The notes under the pieces were generated by a model that worked only from the letters and a program-made list of their open reading frames with translations, ran no database searches and was not told the origin of the DNA. Below, in pieces: positions 21,796 to 32,404 of a DNA stretch of 64,000 bases. Origin of the DNA: Sphingorhabdus sp. (GTDB lineage Bacteria; Pseudomonadota; Alphaproteobacteria; Sphingomonadales; Sphingomonadaceae); the NCBI RefSeq assembly GCF_023910635.1, contig NZ_JAAVVZ010000006.1, positions 1 to 64,000 of the forward strand, written 5' to 3'. Numbering within the stretch: the stretch's first letter is position 1; each line of letters starts with the position of its first letter. Made by a program: the position numbers and the translations under genes.

Positions 21796-22503
21796 TTACT
21801 CCGCAATAGCTTCTGCGTCGGCTTCAGCAGTTTTGCTGCCACCGCGACCAAGAAGGTCGGCGATTTTCTTACCGCGACGCTGCGCTACCGACTTGGGGCT
21901 CGTCTGTTCAGACAAAGCCGCAAAAGTAGCACGGATCATGTTATATGGGTTCGACGTGCCGACCGACTTGGTCACAACGTCCGCAACACCAAGGCTTTCG
22001 AAGACGGCACGCATTGGGCCACCTGCGATGATGCCGGTACCCGCAGGTGCCGAACGCAATGTCACCTTGCCCGCGCCGAAATGACCCTTGCCGTCATGGT
22101 GCAAGGTGCGGCCATCTTTCAATGCAACGCGGATCATCGATTTCTTCGCAGCAGCGGTTGCCTTGTTAATGGCTTCTGGCACTTCGCGCGCCTTGCCATG
22201 TCCAAAGCCTACGCGACCCTGGCCATCGCCCACAACTACCAGTGCAGCAAAACCAAAGCGCTTACCGCCCTTAACTGTTTTCGAAACGCGGTTGATGTGG
22301 ACGAGCTTCTCGATCGTGCCATCATCTTCTTCCTGAGCTGGACGACGATCGTTGTTGTTACGACCACGGCCACCGCCGCTACCGCCACCACGATTGTCAC
22401 CGCCGCCACGACCGCCGCGACCGCGACGCTGGCCTTCAGGAGCGGCTGATTCAGGTGCTGCACCATCAGTGACGGGTGCAGTGCTTTCAGTGTTTTCAGC
22501 CAT
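21796..22503 (-). CDS. rpsE: 30S ribosomal protein S5 with Arg/Gly-rich N-terminal extension
   Basis: [46 protein letters not shown]. Confidence 0.96.
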   Translation of the reverse strand: MAENTESTAPVTDGAAPESAAPEGQRRGRGGRGGGDNRGGGSGGGRGRNNNDRRPAQEEDDGTIEKLVHINRVSKTVKGGKRFGFAALVVVGDGQGRVGFGHGKAREVPEAINKATAAAKKSMIRVALKDGRTLHHDGKGHFGAGKVTLRSAPAGTGIIAGGPMRAVFESLGVADVVTKSVGTSNPYNMIRATFAALSEQTSPKSVAQRRGKKIADLLGRGGSKTAEADAEAIAE

Positions 22504-22505
22504 CA

Positions 22506-22859
22506 TTAGAACTCCAATCCGCCTTCGCGCGCTGCATCTGCAAGCGCTTTGACGCGACCGTGAAACAGGAACCCGCCACGATCAAATACCACGCTGGAAA
22601 TGCCAGCCTTCTTGGCAGCTTCGGCTACCCGCTTGCCAACGTCTGCAGCAGCTTCGGTTGTCGAGCCGTTCTTCGCCTTCACGTCCTTGTCGAGGGTCGA
22701 AGCGGACGCAATGGTCGCACCCTTCGAATCGTCAATGACTTGCGCGTAGATGTGACGGCCAGTGCGGTGCACGGAAAGACGCGGACGTCCAGCAACCTGC
22801 GCCCGCAACTTGGAGCGAACGCGCTGACGGCGACGTGCAAAGAGAGACAGTTTTGCCAT
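22506..22859 (-). CDS. rplR: 50S ribosomal protein L18
   Basis: [20 protein letters not shown] ... [23 protein letters not shown]. Confidence 0.96.
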   Translation of the reverse strand: MAKLSLFARRRQRVRSKLRAQVAGRPRLSVHRTGRHIYAQVIDDSKGATIASASTLDKDVKAKNGSTTEAAADVGKRVAEAAKKAGISSVVFDRGGFLFHGRVKALADAAREGGLEF

Positions 22860-23392
22860 TATTTCTTCTTCCCTTCCTTGCGGAAGATATATTCGCCGCG
22901 GTACTTGATGCCCTTGCCCTTATAAGGCTCTGGCTTCCTCCAGCGGCGAATTTCGGCAGCAACCTGCCCAACCTTCTGCTTGTCGATACCTGAAATTTCC
23001 ACCGTGGTGTTATCAGGCGTCTTGATTTCGATGCCGTCCGGGATCGCGAAGTCAACATCATGGCTGTAGCCAAGTTGCAACTTCAACATCTTGCCCTGGC
23101 TGTTGGCACGATAACCAACGCCGGTGATTTCAAGCACCTTGGTAAAGCCCTCAGTCACACCGGTGACCAAATTCTGCACCAGCGTCCGCTGCATGCCCCA
23201 AAAGGCGCGTGCCGCTTTGCTGCCATTCGCAGGCTTCACCAAGAGACCATCATCCTGCATCTCGTAGGAGATCAGGTCGCTCATCGGCATTTTCAGTTCG
23301 CCCTTCGGCCCTTTGACCGACAGCGTGCCCGCTTCCATGCTGGCAGTAACGCCCGCAGGAATGGGGACAGGTTTCTTACCAATGCGGCTCAT
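22859..23392 (-). CDS. rplF: 50S ribosomal protein L6
   Basis: [15 protein letters not shown] ... [23 protein letters not shown]. Confidence 0.97.
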   Translation of the reverse strand: MSRIGKKPVPIPAGVTASMEAGTLSVKGPKGELKMPMSDLISYEMQDDGLLVKPANGSKAARAFWGMQRTLVQNLVTGVTEGFTKVLEITGVGYRANSQGKMLKLQLGYSHDVDFAIPDGIEIKTPDNTTVEISGIDKQKVGQVAAEIRRWRKPEPYKGKGIKYRGEYIFRKEGKKK

Positions 23393-23787
23393 TAGAATAC
23401 CTCCGCCAGGATTTCGCCGCCGACATTCTGTGCACGCGCTTCGGCGTCCGACAGAACGCCCTTGGGCGTCGAAACGATGGTGATACCAAGGCCGTTACGG
23501 ATAACCGGAAGCTCTTGGCTTCCTGAATATACGCGGCGACCTGGCTTTGAAACACGGGCGACATGCTGAATTGCAGGCGCGCCTTCGAAATATTTCAGCT
23601 CAATGCGGATGCCCTTATGTGCACCCAAGGCTTCTTCGCTGTAACCACGAATATAGCCTTCACGCTGCAACACATCGAGGACGCGGGTCCGCAGGCTGGA
23701 CGCTGGCGAGACTACAGAGTCTTTCTTCGCCCGCTGGCCGTTGCGGATACGGGTGAGCATATCACCCAAAGGATCGGTCATTGCCAT
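23392..23787 (-). CDS. rpsH: 30S ribosomal protein S8
   Basis: [16 protein letters not shown] ... [20 protein letters not shown]. Confidence 0.97.
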   Translation of the reverse strand: MAMTDPLGDMLTRIRNGQRAKKDSVVSPASSLRTRVLDVLQREGYIRGYSEEALGAHKGIRIELKYFEGAPAIQHVARVSKPGRRVYSGSQELPVIRNGLGITIVSTPKGVLSDAEARAQNVGGEILAEVF

Positions 23788-23798
23788 CTATCTTATCC

Positions 23799-24104
23799 TT
23801 ACCAGCTCGACTTCGTAACGCCCGGGATCATGCCCTTATTGGCAAGATTACGCAGTTCGATACGGTTCAGCTTGAATTTACGGTATACGCCGCGAGGACG
23901 CCCGGTGGTTTCGCAACGGTTGCGCACGCGGTGCGGGTTACCATTACGAGGAATTTCAGCCATTTTCAGGCGAGCGATCAAACGCTCGCTATCATCAAGC
24001 GACTGGTCTTTCGCCATCGCCTTAAGCTTCGCGTAGCGACCGGCATATTTCTTAGCCAGCTTCTTACGACGCTCGTTCTTGTTTATGGAGCTCAGTTTAG
24101 CCAT
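23799..24104 (-). CDS. rpsN: 30S ribosomal protein S14
   Basis: [54 protein letters not shown]. Confidence 0.97.
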   Translation of the reverse strand: MAKLSSINKNERRKKLAKKYAGRYAKLKAMAKDQSLDDSERLIARLKMAEIPRNGNPHRVRNRCETTGRPRGVYRKFKLNRIELRNLANKGMIPGVTKSSW

Positions 24105-24688
24105 TATGCAGCCGCCTTTTCATCAGCTTCTTCTACTGGGAACGGGAAGCCGAACAGCTTAAGCAGTTCGCGCGCCTCGTCATCCGAGTTTGCCGAAGTC
24201 GTTACGATCACATCCATTCCGCGCACCACGTCGATGGCGTCATAGCTGATTTCTGGGAAAATGATCTGTTCCTTAAGACCCATGGCGAAGTTGCCACGAC
24301 CATCAAAGCTCTTTGGATTCAGACCGCGGAAATCGCGAATACGTGGCATCGCGATCGTAACCAAACGGTCAAGGAATTCATACATCTGGGCACCGCGCAG
24401 CGTTACTTTCACGCCGATTGGCATGCCTTCACGCAGCTTAAAACCAGCGATCGACTTCTTCGCCTTGGTGACGACCGGCTTTTGACCAGCAATCAGTTCC
24501 ATTTCGGCCAGAGCGGTCGTAACCTTCTTTTTGTCCTGCGACCCTTCGCCCACACCCATGTTGAGCGTGATCTTCTCGATCTTTGGAACAGCAAAGCGGT
24601 TAGCATAACCGAACTTTTCAGTCAGACCCTTTACAACGGTTTCGTCGTAAAGCTTCTTCATGCGAGGCGTGTATTTAGTATCAGCCAC
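24104..24688 (-). CDS. rplE: 50S ribosomal protein L5
   Basis: [15 protein letters not shown] ... [16 protein letters not shown]. Confidence 0.97.
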   Translation of the reverse strand: MADTKYTPRMKKLYDETVVKGLTEKFGYANRFAVPKIEKITLNMGVGEGSQDKKKVTTALAEMELIAGQKPVVTKAKKSIAGFKLREGMPIGVKVTLRGAQMYEFLDRLVTIAMPRIRDFRGLNPKSFDGRGNFAMGLKEQIIFPEISYDAIDVVRGMDVIVTTSANSDDEARELLKLFGFPFPVEEADEKAAA

Positions 24689-25001
24689 TGATCGTCTCCC
24701 CGGACTTCACGGCCACACGGACCTTCTTGCCGTCCTTGGTTTCCACGCGAACGCGTGTTGCCTTGCCGGTCTTGGGATCCGCCAATGCCACATTTGAAAT
24801 GTGCAGCGGAGCTTCGAAGCGGTCGAGACCGCCCTGCGGGTTAGCCTGCGAAGCTTTCCGGTGACGCACAGCGATGTTGACGCCAGAAACGACGACTTTG
24901 CTGTCCTTAGGCATCACGGCGGTTACTTCGCCAGATTTGCCCTTGTCTTTACCGGCAAGCACGACGACCGTGTCACCCTTTTTGATTTTTGCCAGAGCCA
25001 T
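24681..25001 (-). CDS. rplX: 50S ribosomal protein L24
   Basis: [22 protein letters not shown]. Confidence 0.96.
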   Translation of the reverse strand: MALAKIKKGDTVVVLAGKDKGKSGEVTAVMPKDSKVVVSGVNIAVRHRKASQANPQGGLDRFEAPLHISNVALADPKTGKATRVRVETKDGKKVRVAVKSGETISG

Positions 25002-25003
25002 TA

Positions 25004-25372
25004 TTATAGCACCTCCGGTGCCAAGCTGATGATTTTCATGTGGTTCTTGGCACGCAGTTCGCGAACAACTGGTCCGAAAATACGTGTGCCAATCGGCTCC
25101 TTATTGTTACCGATAAGCACAGCAGCGTTAGAGTCGAAGCGAATGACCGAGCCATCGGCACGGCGGATGTCTTTGCGGGTGCGAACGATAACGGCCTTAT
25201 GCACGTCACCCTTCTTAACCTTACCACGCGGCGCAGCTTCCTTGATCGACACCACGATGATGTCGCCAACGCCAGCCACGCGACGCTTGGAACCGCCAAG
25301 CACCTTAATGCACTGAACGCGCTTTGCGCCGCTGTTGTCCGCAACATCGAGGTTGGATTGCATCTGAATCAT
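25004..25372 (-). CDS. rplN: 50S ribosomal protein L14
   Basis: [31 protein letters not shown]. Confidence 0.97.
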   Translation of the reverse strand: MIQMQSNLDVADNSGAKRVQCIKVLGGSKRRVAGVGDIIVVSIKEAAPRGKVKKGDVHKAVIVRTRKDIRRADGSVIRFDSNAAVLIGNNKEPIGTRIFGPVVRELRAKNHMKIISLAPEVL

Positions 25373-25376
25373 GGGA

Positions 25377-25643
25377 TCAATCCTCCGTTGTTGCTGCGAC
25401 CGGGGCTACAGCGGCATCAGCCACCAAGCGCCAGGTCTTGTTCTTGGAAATCGGCGCACACTCTTCGATGCGGACGACCTGCCCCTCTTTGACGACGTTG
25501 TTTTCGTCATGGGCGTGATACTTCTTTGTGCGACGGATGATCTTGCCGTAAAGCGGGTGCTTCACTTTGCGCTCGACCAGAACGACAATTGTCTTGTCAT
25601 TCTTGTCGGAGACCACGGTCCCGGTGAGAATACGTTTTGGCAT
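25377..25643 (-). CDS. rpsQ: 30S ribosomal protein S17
   Basis: [34 protein letters not shown]; start corrected from the track. Confidence 0.95.
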   Translation of the reverse strand: MPKRILTGTVVSDKNDKTIVVLVERKVKHPLYGKIIRRTKKYHAHDENNVVKEGQVVRIEECAPISKNKTWRLVADAAVAPVAATTED

Positions 25644-25653
25644 GGGTAGCTCC

Positions 25654-25863
25654 TTATGCCGTCTTTGCGGCGGCGCGCTGGCGCTCACCCTGCAGGGTTT
25701 TGATGCGGGCGATGTCACGACGCACTTCACGCACACGTGCCGGCTTTTCCATCTGGCCAGTGGCCGATTGGAAACGCAGGTTAAACGCTTCGCGCTTCAA
25801 TTCGCCGAGCTGAACAGCAAGCTGATCGTCGCTCCTGACGCGGAGATCTTCGGTTTTGCTCAT
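25654..25863 (-). CDS. rpmC: 50S ribosomal protein L29
   Basis: [38 protein letters not shown]. Confidence 0.95.
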   Translation of the reverse strand: MSKTEDLRVRSDDQLAVQLGELKREAFNLRFQSATGQMEKPARVREVRRDIARIKTLQGERQRAAAKTA

Positions 25864-25864
25864 C

Positions 25865-26299
25865 TTATGATGCTCCCAGATGCGAGGTGTCGCCGAGACG
25901 CGCCACGACCTTGGTCTTGATTGGCAGTTTCATGGCTGCACGCTGAAATGCGACAGCTGCGATTGGACCAGGAACACCGTCGAGTTCAAACATGATGCGG
26001 CCAGGTTTAACCTTGGCTGCCCAATATTCGACCGAACCCTTGCCCTTACCCTGACGAACTTCGGCAGGCTTTTTCGTGACTGGCACGTCCGGAAAGATGC
26101 GGATCCACAAACGTCCCTGACGCTTGATATGACGCGTAATCGCGCGGCGGGCCGCTTCGATCTGACGTGCAGTAATCCGCTCTGGCTCAAGCGCCTTCAG
26201 GCCGTAAGAACCGAAGTTCAGGTCAGACCCGCCCTTGGCTTCGCCCTTGATACGTCCCTTAAACTGCTTACGGAACTTTGTTTTCTTTGGTTGCAACAT
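25865..26299 (-). CDS. rplP: 50S ribosomal protein L16
   Basis: [19 protein letters not shown] ... [22 protein letters not shown]. Confidence 0.97.
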   Translation of the reverse strand: MLQPKKTKFRKQFKGRIKGEAKGGSDLNFGSYGLKALEPERITARQIEAARRAITRHIKRQGRLWIRIFPDVPVTKKPAEVRQGKGKGSVEYWAAKVKPGRIMFELDGVPGPIAAVAFQRAAMKLPIKTKVVARLGDTSHLGAS

Positions 26300-26315
26300 G
26301 TCTAGTTCCTAACCT

Positions 26316-27020
26316 TTAGCGGCGGTCAGACTGCGGACGGACGCCGGAAGTCTGCGCTTCCATCATCAGCCGGTCAGTTGCCATTGGGTCATGACCCAAG
26401 ATTTCGCCTTTGAAGATCCAGCATTTAATGCCGATGATGCCATAAGCAGTCAGCGCTTCAGCTTCGGCATAGTCAATGTTGGCACGAAGGGTATGTGCAG
26501 GCACGCGGCCTTCGCGGTATGATTCAACGCGGGCAATTTCTGCGCCACCCAAACGACCCCCGCAGGTGATCTTGATGCCTTCCGCACCCAAACGCATGGC
26601 AGACTGCATCGCGCGCTTCATGGCGCGACGGAAAGCGATACGGCGGATAAGCTGGTCAGCAATGCCTTGCGCTACGAGCTTTGCGTCAACTTCCGGCTTG
26701 CGGATTTCAACGATGTTCAACGACACTTCAGCGGTGGTGAACTTGTTGATCAGCTTCTTCAGCTTTTCAATGTCTGCACCCTTCTTGCCGATGATCACGC
26801 CAGGACGGGCTGCGTAGATTGAAACGCGGCAGTTCTTGGCAGGACGCTCGATAACGACCTTTGAAATCGCTGCTTGTGGCAGTGTTTCAAAGATGAACTT
26901 GCGGATTTTGATATCTTCCAGAAGCATGCGGCCATATTCCGCACCTTCGGCGTACCAACGGCTATCCCAAGTCCGGTTGATTTGCAGGCGAAGCCCGATT
27001 GGATTTGATTTCTGACCCAT
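26316..27020 (-). CDS. rpsC: 30S ribosomal protein S3
   Basis: [24 protein letters not shown] ... [12 protein letters not shown]. Confidence 0.97.
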   Translation of the reverse strand: MGQKSNPIGLRLQINRTWDSRWYAEGAEYGRMLLEDIKIRKFIFETLPQAAISKVVIERPAKNCRVSIYAARPGVIIGKKGADIEKLKKLINKFTTAEVSLNIVEIRKPEVDAKLVAQGIADQLIRRIAFRRAMKRAMQSAMRLGAEGIKITCGGRLGGAEIARVESYREGRVPAHTLRANIDYAEAEALTAYGIIGIKCWIFKGEILGHDPMATDRLMMEAQTSGVRPQSDRR

Positions 27021-27023
27021 GAC

Positions 27024-27404
27024 TTATGCCTCTTCTTGCTGTTCGCGCACAACGATACGCAGACGGCTGAATGGTTTAACGATCCGGCTCGACTTGCCGC
27101 GGCCGCGGGCCATGAAACGCTTCATGGTCAGCGCCTTGCCAACGCTTGCCTCGGCGACGACAAGGCTGTCGACATCAAGATTGTGGTTGTTTTCGGCGTT
27201 GGCGATGGCGGATGCCAGAACCTTGCGCACGTCATCTGCCATTCCCTTGGTGGAGAATTTCAGGATGTTGAGCGCGTCTTCGGCTTTCTTGCCACGGATC
27301 AGCGCGGCAACGAGACCAAGCTTCTGAGCCGAACCACGGATGGTTGTGCCCACTGCCAGTGCTTCGTTGTCGGCGACACGACGGGGTGCGGATGCCTTAC
27401 CCAT
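27024..27404 (-). CDS. rplV: 50S ribosomal protein L22
   Basis: [30 protein letters not shown]. Confidence 0.96.
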   Translation of the reverse strand: MGKASAPRRVADNEALAVGTTIRGSAQKLGLVAALIRGKKAEDALNILKFSTKGMADDVRKVLASAIANAENNHNLDVDSLVVAEASVGKALTMKRFMARGRGKSSRIVKPFSRLRIVVREQQEEA

Positions 27405-27679
27405 TAGCGTTTGCCCTTCTTATCTGCGCCATGGCCATGATAAGTGCGCGTTGGAGCGAACTCACCAAGCTTATGACCGACCATGTCCTCATTCACCGAA
27501 ACGGGAATGAACTTATGGCCATTATAGACGCTGAACGTCAGGCCAACGAACTGAGGCAGGATTGTCGAGCGACGCGACCAAGTCTTGATTGGTGCAGCCT
27601 TCGATGCTTCCTGAGCGGTTTCTGCTTTTTTCAACAGATAGAGGTCAACAAACGGACCTTTCCAGACGGAACGAGACAT
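27404..27679 (-). CDS. rpsS: 30S ribosomal protein S19
   Basis: [12 protein letters not shown] ... [17 protein letters not shown]. Confidence 0.97.
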   Translation of the reverse strand: MSRSVWKGPFVDLYLLKKAETAQEASKAAPIKTWSRRSTILPQFVGLTFSVYNGHKFIPVSVNEDMVGHKLGEFAPTRTYHGHGADKKGKR

Positions 27680-27682
27680 GAG

Positions 27683-28519
27683 TTACCTCTTCTTCTTAGC
27701 ATGCCGCGAACGGATGATCATCCGGTCGGTCGACTTGTTGCTGCGGGTACGAGCACCCTTTGTTGGCTTACCCCAAGGTGTAACCGGATGGCGGCCACCT
27801 GAAGTACGACCCTCACCACCACCATGCGGGTGATCGACTGGGTTCTTAGCAACACCGCGCGTCAGCGGGCGAATACCGCGCCAACGGTTACGGCCTGCCT
27901 TAGCAAGTGTCGTGTTCGAGTTGTCAGGGTTCGAAACCGCACCAACTGTGCCCATGCAAGTGCCGAGAATGTAGCGCTGCTCACCTGAGTTCAGGCGAAC
28001 GATAACGCGACCACCGTCACGACCAACGAGTTGCACATATGTGCCCGCCGAACGGGCGATCTGGCCACCCTTGCCGGGCTTCATTTCGATGTTGTGGCAA
28101 ATGGTGCCAACCGGCATCTGGCTCAGCAACATTGCGTTACCAGGCTTAACGTCGGTCTTTTCGCCAGCGACAATAGAATCACCAACGGCGAGACGCTGCG
28201 GCGCAATGATGTAAGCCAATTCACCGTCTTCGTACTTTACAAGCGCGATGAAGGCAGAACGGTTGGGGTCATATTCCAGACGCTCAACCGTTGCAGGCAT
28301 ATCCCATTTACGACGCTTGAAGTCGATCAGACGATATTTCTGCTTGTGACCGCCGCCGATACCGCGCGACGTCACATGACCCTTGTTGTTACGGCCGCCG
28401 GTCTTGCTCTTGCCTTCGGTCAGACCCTTTACAGGACCGCCTTTGTACAAGCTTGACCGGTCAACCAGCACAAGGCCGCGACGGGCGGGGCTAGTTGGTT
28501 TGTAGCTTTTGAGTGCCAT
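27683..28519 (-). CDS. rplB: 50S ribosomal protein L2
   Basis: [17 protein letters not shown] ... [30 protein letters not shown]. Confidence 0.97.
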   Translation of the reverse strand: MALKSYKPTSPARRGLVLVDRSSLYKGGPVKGLTEGKSKTGGRNNKGHVTSRGIGGGHKQKYRLIDFKRRKWDMPATVERLEYDPNRSAFIALVKYEDGELAYIIAPQRLAVGDSIVAGEKTDVKPGNAMLLSQMPVGTICHNIEMKPGKGGQIARSAGTYVQLVGRDGGRVIVRLNSGEQRYILGTCMGTVGAVSNPDNSNTTLAKAGRNRWRGIRPLTRGVAKNPVDHPHGGGEGRTSGGRHPVTPWGKPTKGARTRSNKSTDRMIIRSRHAKKKR

Positions 28520-28529
28520 TATCCTGCCC

Positions 28530-28838
28530 TTAAATACCGGTGGTCACGTCGATGCTCTGGCCTTCGGCCAAAGTTACGATCGCTTTTTTGACATCCGAGC
28601 GCTTGTAGGGCTTGCCCTTCCAACGCTTGGTTTTGCCCTTTTGCACGAGGGTGTTCACGTTCGTGACCTTCACATCGAACAAGGCCTCTACGGCTGCCTT
28701 GATCTGTGGCTTGGTCGAGCTTCCCGTAACCTTGAACACAACAGCGTTATGTTCCGACAGCAGGGTTGCTTTTTCGGTGATGTGCGGGGCAACGATGACG
28801 TCATAATGACGCACGTCGATTGCTTTATCCTTAGCCAT
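28530..28838 (-). CDS. rplW: 50S ribosomal protein L23
   Basis: [26 protein letters not shown]. Confidence 0.96.
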   Translation of the reverse strand: MAKDKAIDVRHYDVIVAPHITEKATLLSEHNAVVFKVTGSSTKPQIKAAVEALFDVKVTNVNTLVQKGKTKRWKGKPYKRSDVKKAIVTLAEGQSIDVTTGI

Positions 28839-29479
28839 TAGTTGGCACCTCCCGTAAGGGCGAAGCGTGCTTCCAACTTCTCGACCGCAGCGCGGGTCAA
28901 AACCAGAGTGTCATGCTTCAGGATGTCATAAACATTCGCGCCAACGGCTGGCATCACGTTGATGCCGACCAGATTAGCCGAAGCCAGACGGAAATTGTCG
29001 CTGACGGCGTCGCCATCGATAACCAATGTCGACTTGCCGAAACCGAGCTTGCCAACTTGACCCTTAAGCGCCGCAGTCTTTGCAGCAGCCAGATCAAGAT
29101 TTTCAAGAACGATTAACGAACCCGACTTTGCTTTGCTCGAAAGCGCCATCTTCAGACCCAATGAACGGATCTTCTTGTTCAACGACGGGTTAAAGTCACG
29201 CAGACGGGCACCATGGGCCTTACCACCACCGATGAAGATCGGCGCAGCGCGGTCACCGTGACGGGCAGTACCGCCACCCTTCTGGTTACCAAATTTCTTG
29301 CCGGTGCGTGCAACGTCCGAACGCTCACGGGTAGGACGAGCCGTACCGCGGGCCTTCTCACGCTGCCAGGTGACAACACGGTGCAAAATGTCGGCGCGTG
29401 GCTCAATGCCAAATACGTCGTCATTCAGGTCGATGTCGCCCTTTGCTTTGGCGTCGAGGGTTTGAACCTTGAGCTTCAT
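28838..29479 (-). CDS. rplD: 50S ribosomal protein L4
   Basis: [34 protein letters not shown]. Confidence 0.96.
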   Translation of the reverse strand: MKLKVQTLDAKAKGDIDLNDDVFGIEPRADILHRVVTWQREKARGTARPTRERSDVARTGKKFGNQKGGGTARHGDRAAPIFIGGGKAHGARLRDFNPSLNKKIRSLGLKMALSSKAKSGSLIVLENLDLAAAKTAALKGQVGKLGFGKSTLVIDGDAVSDNFRLASANLVGINVMPAVGANVYDILKHDTLVLTRAAVEKLEARFALTGGAN

Positions 29480-29482
29480 GGT

Positions 29483-30340
29483 TTAGCCCTCCTTCTTTTC
29501 TTCGCCGGCGTCTGCAGCAGGTGCTTCAACAGCAGCGGCTTCGACAGCGGGTGCAGCTTCAGCGGGGACCTCAATAGAGGGCGCTTCAGCTTCGACGGCT
29601 GGAGTGTCTGCAACGTCCACTTCGGTGTTGATGATGACGTCTTCAGCTATTGGAGCCTCATTGTCATTCTTCAACGCACCGGGGAATGGAGCAGCCTCAG
29701 GGGTGGGAACCTTCACCGCGTCACGAACAAGCAACCAGCCATTCTTCGCACCAGGGACAGAGCCCTTCACGAAAATGAGACCGCGCGCGACATCTGTGCG
29801 GACGATTTCGAGATTCTGCTGTGTACGCTGACGGTCGCCCATGTGGCCGGCCATTTTCTTGTTCTTGAACACCTTGCCCGGATCCTGGCGTTGGCCAGTC
29901 GAACCATGGGCACGGTGGGTAATCGAAACACCATGCGATGCACGCATACCGCCGAAGCCCCAACGCTTCATAGCGCCGGCAAAGCCCTTGCCCTGCGTGT
30001 GGCCAGTAATGTCAACCAATTGGCCGTCAATGAAATGGTCCGCAGAAACGGTGGCACCGACTGGCAACAAGCCATCAGCATTATCAACGCGGAATTCAGC
30101 GACGCGAGCTTTTGGCTCGATTTGTGCTTTAGCGAATTCGCCACGTTGCGGTTTGTTTACATTTTTCGCTTTACGGGCTCCTGCACCAAGGCGGACGGCA
30201 AAATAACCATCGCGTTCCTCGTTACGAGCTCCGACCACTTGGCAGCCTTCCAGCGCCAATACGGTGACAGGAACGTGACGGCCGTCTTCATTGAAGAGGC
30301 GCATCATACCCATCTTTTTCGCGATCACGCCAGTGCGCAT
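29483..30340 (-). CDS. rplC: 50S ribosomal protein L3 with acidic Ala/Pro-rich C-terminal extension
   Basis: [28 protein letters not shown] ... [41 protein letters not shown]. Confidence 0.97.
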   Translation of the reverse strand: MRTGVIAKKMGMMRLFNEDGRHVPVTVLALEGCQVVGARNEERDGYFAVRLGAGARKAKNVNKPQRGEFAKAQIEPKARVAEFRVDNADGLLPVGATVSADHFIDGQLVDITGHTQGKGFAGAMKRWGFGGMRASHGVSITHRAHGSTGQRQDPGKVFKNKKMAGHMGDRQRTQQNLEIVRTDVARGLIFVKGSVPGAKNGWLLVRDAVKVPTPEAAPFPGALKNDNEAPIAEDVIINTEVDVADTPAVEAEAPSIEVPAEAAPAVEAAAVEAPAADAGEEKKEG

Positions 30341-30620
30341 GATCCATACTCCAACTTATGTCAGAGGCCCGGCTGGCACGATTGCCAGGAGGGCGTGACG
30401 CCTAAATCCAGCCCTGAATTCTAAGCATTGCCCCGTCCGGGCTAGGCACCAGTGGCACACCTTAATGCGCAATCTGGTAAGACGGGGAACGCAGCCCGGG
30501 CCAAATTACTCCGAAGAGTGACGCCCGGCGGTATTCCATTGTCCTCAGGGCCGAAGCCCCAATTTCGTAACCCCGACCGTAGCTGGGGCCTCAAGCAGCG
30601 TAGCGCTTGACCTATCTAGA

Positions 30621-30639
30621 CCCCGGATCAAGTCCGGGG
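30621..30639. repeat. Palindromic hairpin CCCCGGATCAAGTCCGGGG in the rpsJ-rplC spacer
   Basis: Perfect 7-bp stem CCCCGGA/TCCGGGG around TCAAG. Confidence 0.75.
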
Positions 30640-30663
30640 CTGCGCGTGCTTAATCCTTGCGGA

Positions 30664-30975
30664 TTAAGCAAGCTTGATTTCGACATTCACACCAGCAGCA
30701 AGATCGAGCTTCATAAGCGCGTCTACGGTCTGTGGCGTGGGCTGCACAATGTCGAGCAACCTTTTATATGTCCGAACTTCGAACTGCTCGCGCGACTTTT
30801 TGTCGACGTGCGGCCCGCGGTTTACGGTGAACTTTTCGATACGAGTAGGAAGTGGAATTGGCCCACGAATAAGTGCGCCTGTGCGGCGAGCTGTGTCGGC
30901 AATATCGCCAGTCGCCTGATCGAGGACGCGATGGTCAAATGCTTTCAGACGGATGCGAATATTTTGCGTTTCCAT
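30664..30975 (-). CDS. rpsJ: 30S ribosomal protein S10
   Basis: [34 protein letters not shown]. Confidence 0.97.
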   Translation of the reverse strand: METQNIRIRLKAFDHRVLDQATGDIADTARRTGALIRGPIPLPTRIEKFTVNRGPHVDKKSREQFEVRTYKRLLDIVQPTPQTVDALMKLDLAAGVNVEIKLA

Positions 30976-31081
30976 GGTCTCACCAATTTCCAAATTCTAT
31001 CAATATCAAAGAGCCGAAAAACAGCCACTCCGACTTACGCTTTCGAAGCCGGAGCAACTGTTTTAAATTTTTTAAAACCGC

Positions 31082-31108
31082 CCCGCCCGAATCAAGGATT
31101 CAGGCGGG
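31082..31108 (-). terminator. Hairpin between tuf and rpsJ followed by a T-containing tract
   Basis: CCCGCC-c-GAATC aag GATTC-a-GGCGGG; on the minus strand followed by GGGGCGGTTTTAAAAAATTT. Confidence 0.6.
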
Positions 31109-31122
31109 ATGCGAGGCCTATA

Positions 31123-32313
31123 TTACTTCGTGATGGTGCTGACAACCCCAGAACCGACAGTACGTCCGCCTTCGCGAATTGCGAAGCGAAGACCTGGGTC
31201 CATAGCGATTGGTGCAATCAACTTAACAGCGATCGTTACGTTGTCGCCTGGCATAACCATTTCTGTGCCTTCTGGAAGGATCACTTCGCCGGTTACGTCA
31301 GTCGTACGGAAGTAGAACTGTGGACGATAGTTTGCGAAGAATGGCGTGTGACGGCCGCCTTCATCCTTTGAAAGAACATAGATTTCTGCCGAGAACTCAG
31401 TGTGCGGCGTAACCGAACCTGGCTTGCAGAGAACCTGTCCACGCTCAACTTCTTCACGACCTACGCCACGAACAAGCGCACCGATGTTGTCGCCTGCACG
31501 GCCTTCGTCGAGCAGCTTGCGGAACATTTCAACGCCAGTAACGGTCGTCTTCTTAGTGTCCTTGATACCAACGATTTCAACTTCTTCGCCGACCTTGACG
31601 ATACCGGTTTCAACGCGGCCCGTTACAACGGTACCACGACCCGAGATCGAGAACACGTCTTCGACTGGCATCAGGAATGGCTTGTCGATTGGACGCTCTG
31701 GCTGAGGAATAGCTGCATCAACGGCAGCCATCAATGCAAGGACCGATTCCTTACCGATGTTGTCGTCACGGCCTTCAAGCGCAGCAAGCGCCGAACCACG
31801 AACGATGGGAATATCGTCACCTGGGAAATCATACTTCGAAAGAAGCTCACGGATTTCCATTTCGACCAGTTCGAGAATTTCTTCGTCGTCAACCTGGTCA
31901 ACCTTGTTCATGTAAACAACGAGGGCAGGAACGCCAACCTGACGTGCAAGCAAGATGTGCTCGCGAGTCTGTGGCATCGGGCCGTCAGCAGCGTTCACAA
32001 CGAGGATAGCGCCGTCCATCTGCGCCGCACCGGTGATCATGTTCTTAACATAGTCAGCGTGGCCTGGGCAGTCGACGTGGGCGTAGTGACGCGCAGCGGT
32101 TTCATATTCGACGTGTGCGGTCGAAATCGTGATGCCGCGCTCGCGCTCTTCTGGCGCTTTATCGATGTTTGCGAAATCAACGGCGGTCCCGCCATGGGCT
32201 TCGGCCATCACCTTCGTTATCGCTGCGGTCAGCGTGGTCTTACCATGGTCAACGTGACCAATGGTACCGATGTTGCAATGCGGTTTCGTCCGCTCAAATT
32301 TAGCTTTTGCCAT
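31123..32313 (-). CDS. tuf: Elongation factor Tu
   Basis: [22 protein letters not shown] ... [27 protein letters not shown]. Confidence 0.98.
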   Translation of the reverse strand: MAKAKFERTKPHCNIGTIGHVDHGKTTLTAAITKVMAEAHGGTAVDFANIDKAPEERERGITISTAHVEYETAARHYAHVDCPGHADYVKNMITGAAQMDGAILVVNAADGPMPQTREHILLARQVGVPALVVYMNKVDQVDDEEILELVEMEIRELLSKYDFPGDDIPIVRGSALAALEGRDDNIGKESVLALMAAVDAAIPQPERPIDKPFLMPVEDVFSISGRGTVVTGRVETGIVKVGEEVEIVGIKDTKKTTVTGVEMFRKLLDEGRAGDNIGALVRGVGREEVERGQVLCKPGSVTPHTEFSAEIYVLSKDEGGRHTPFFANYRPQFYFRTTDVTGEVILPEGTEMVMPGDNVTIAVKLIAPIAMDPGLRFAIREGGRTVGSGVVSTITK

Positions 32314-32404
32314 TTTCTCAAACCTTCTTTCGATTAGGTAATATTTTGATCAGGTGGGACGACGCCGTCTGAATCAGGCGCCGCCATTAGTCGGCTTTTG
32401 CCTA

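Noticed and set aside
29213-30424. 403-aa plus-strand ORF across rplC/rplD
   Set aside because: Antisense to highly conserved ribosomal protein genes; composition explained by codon mirror effects
31402-32337. 311-aa plus-strand ORF
   Set aside because: Antisense shadow of tuf
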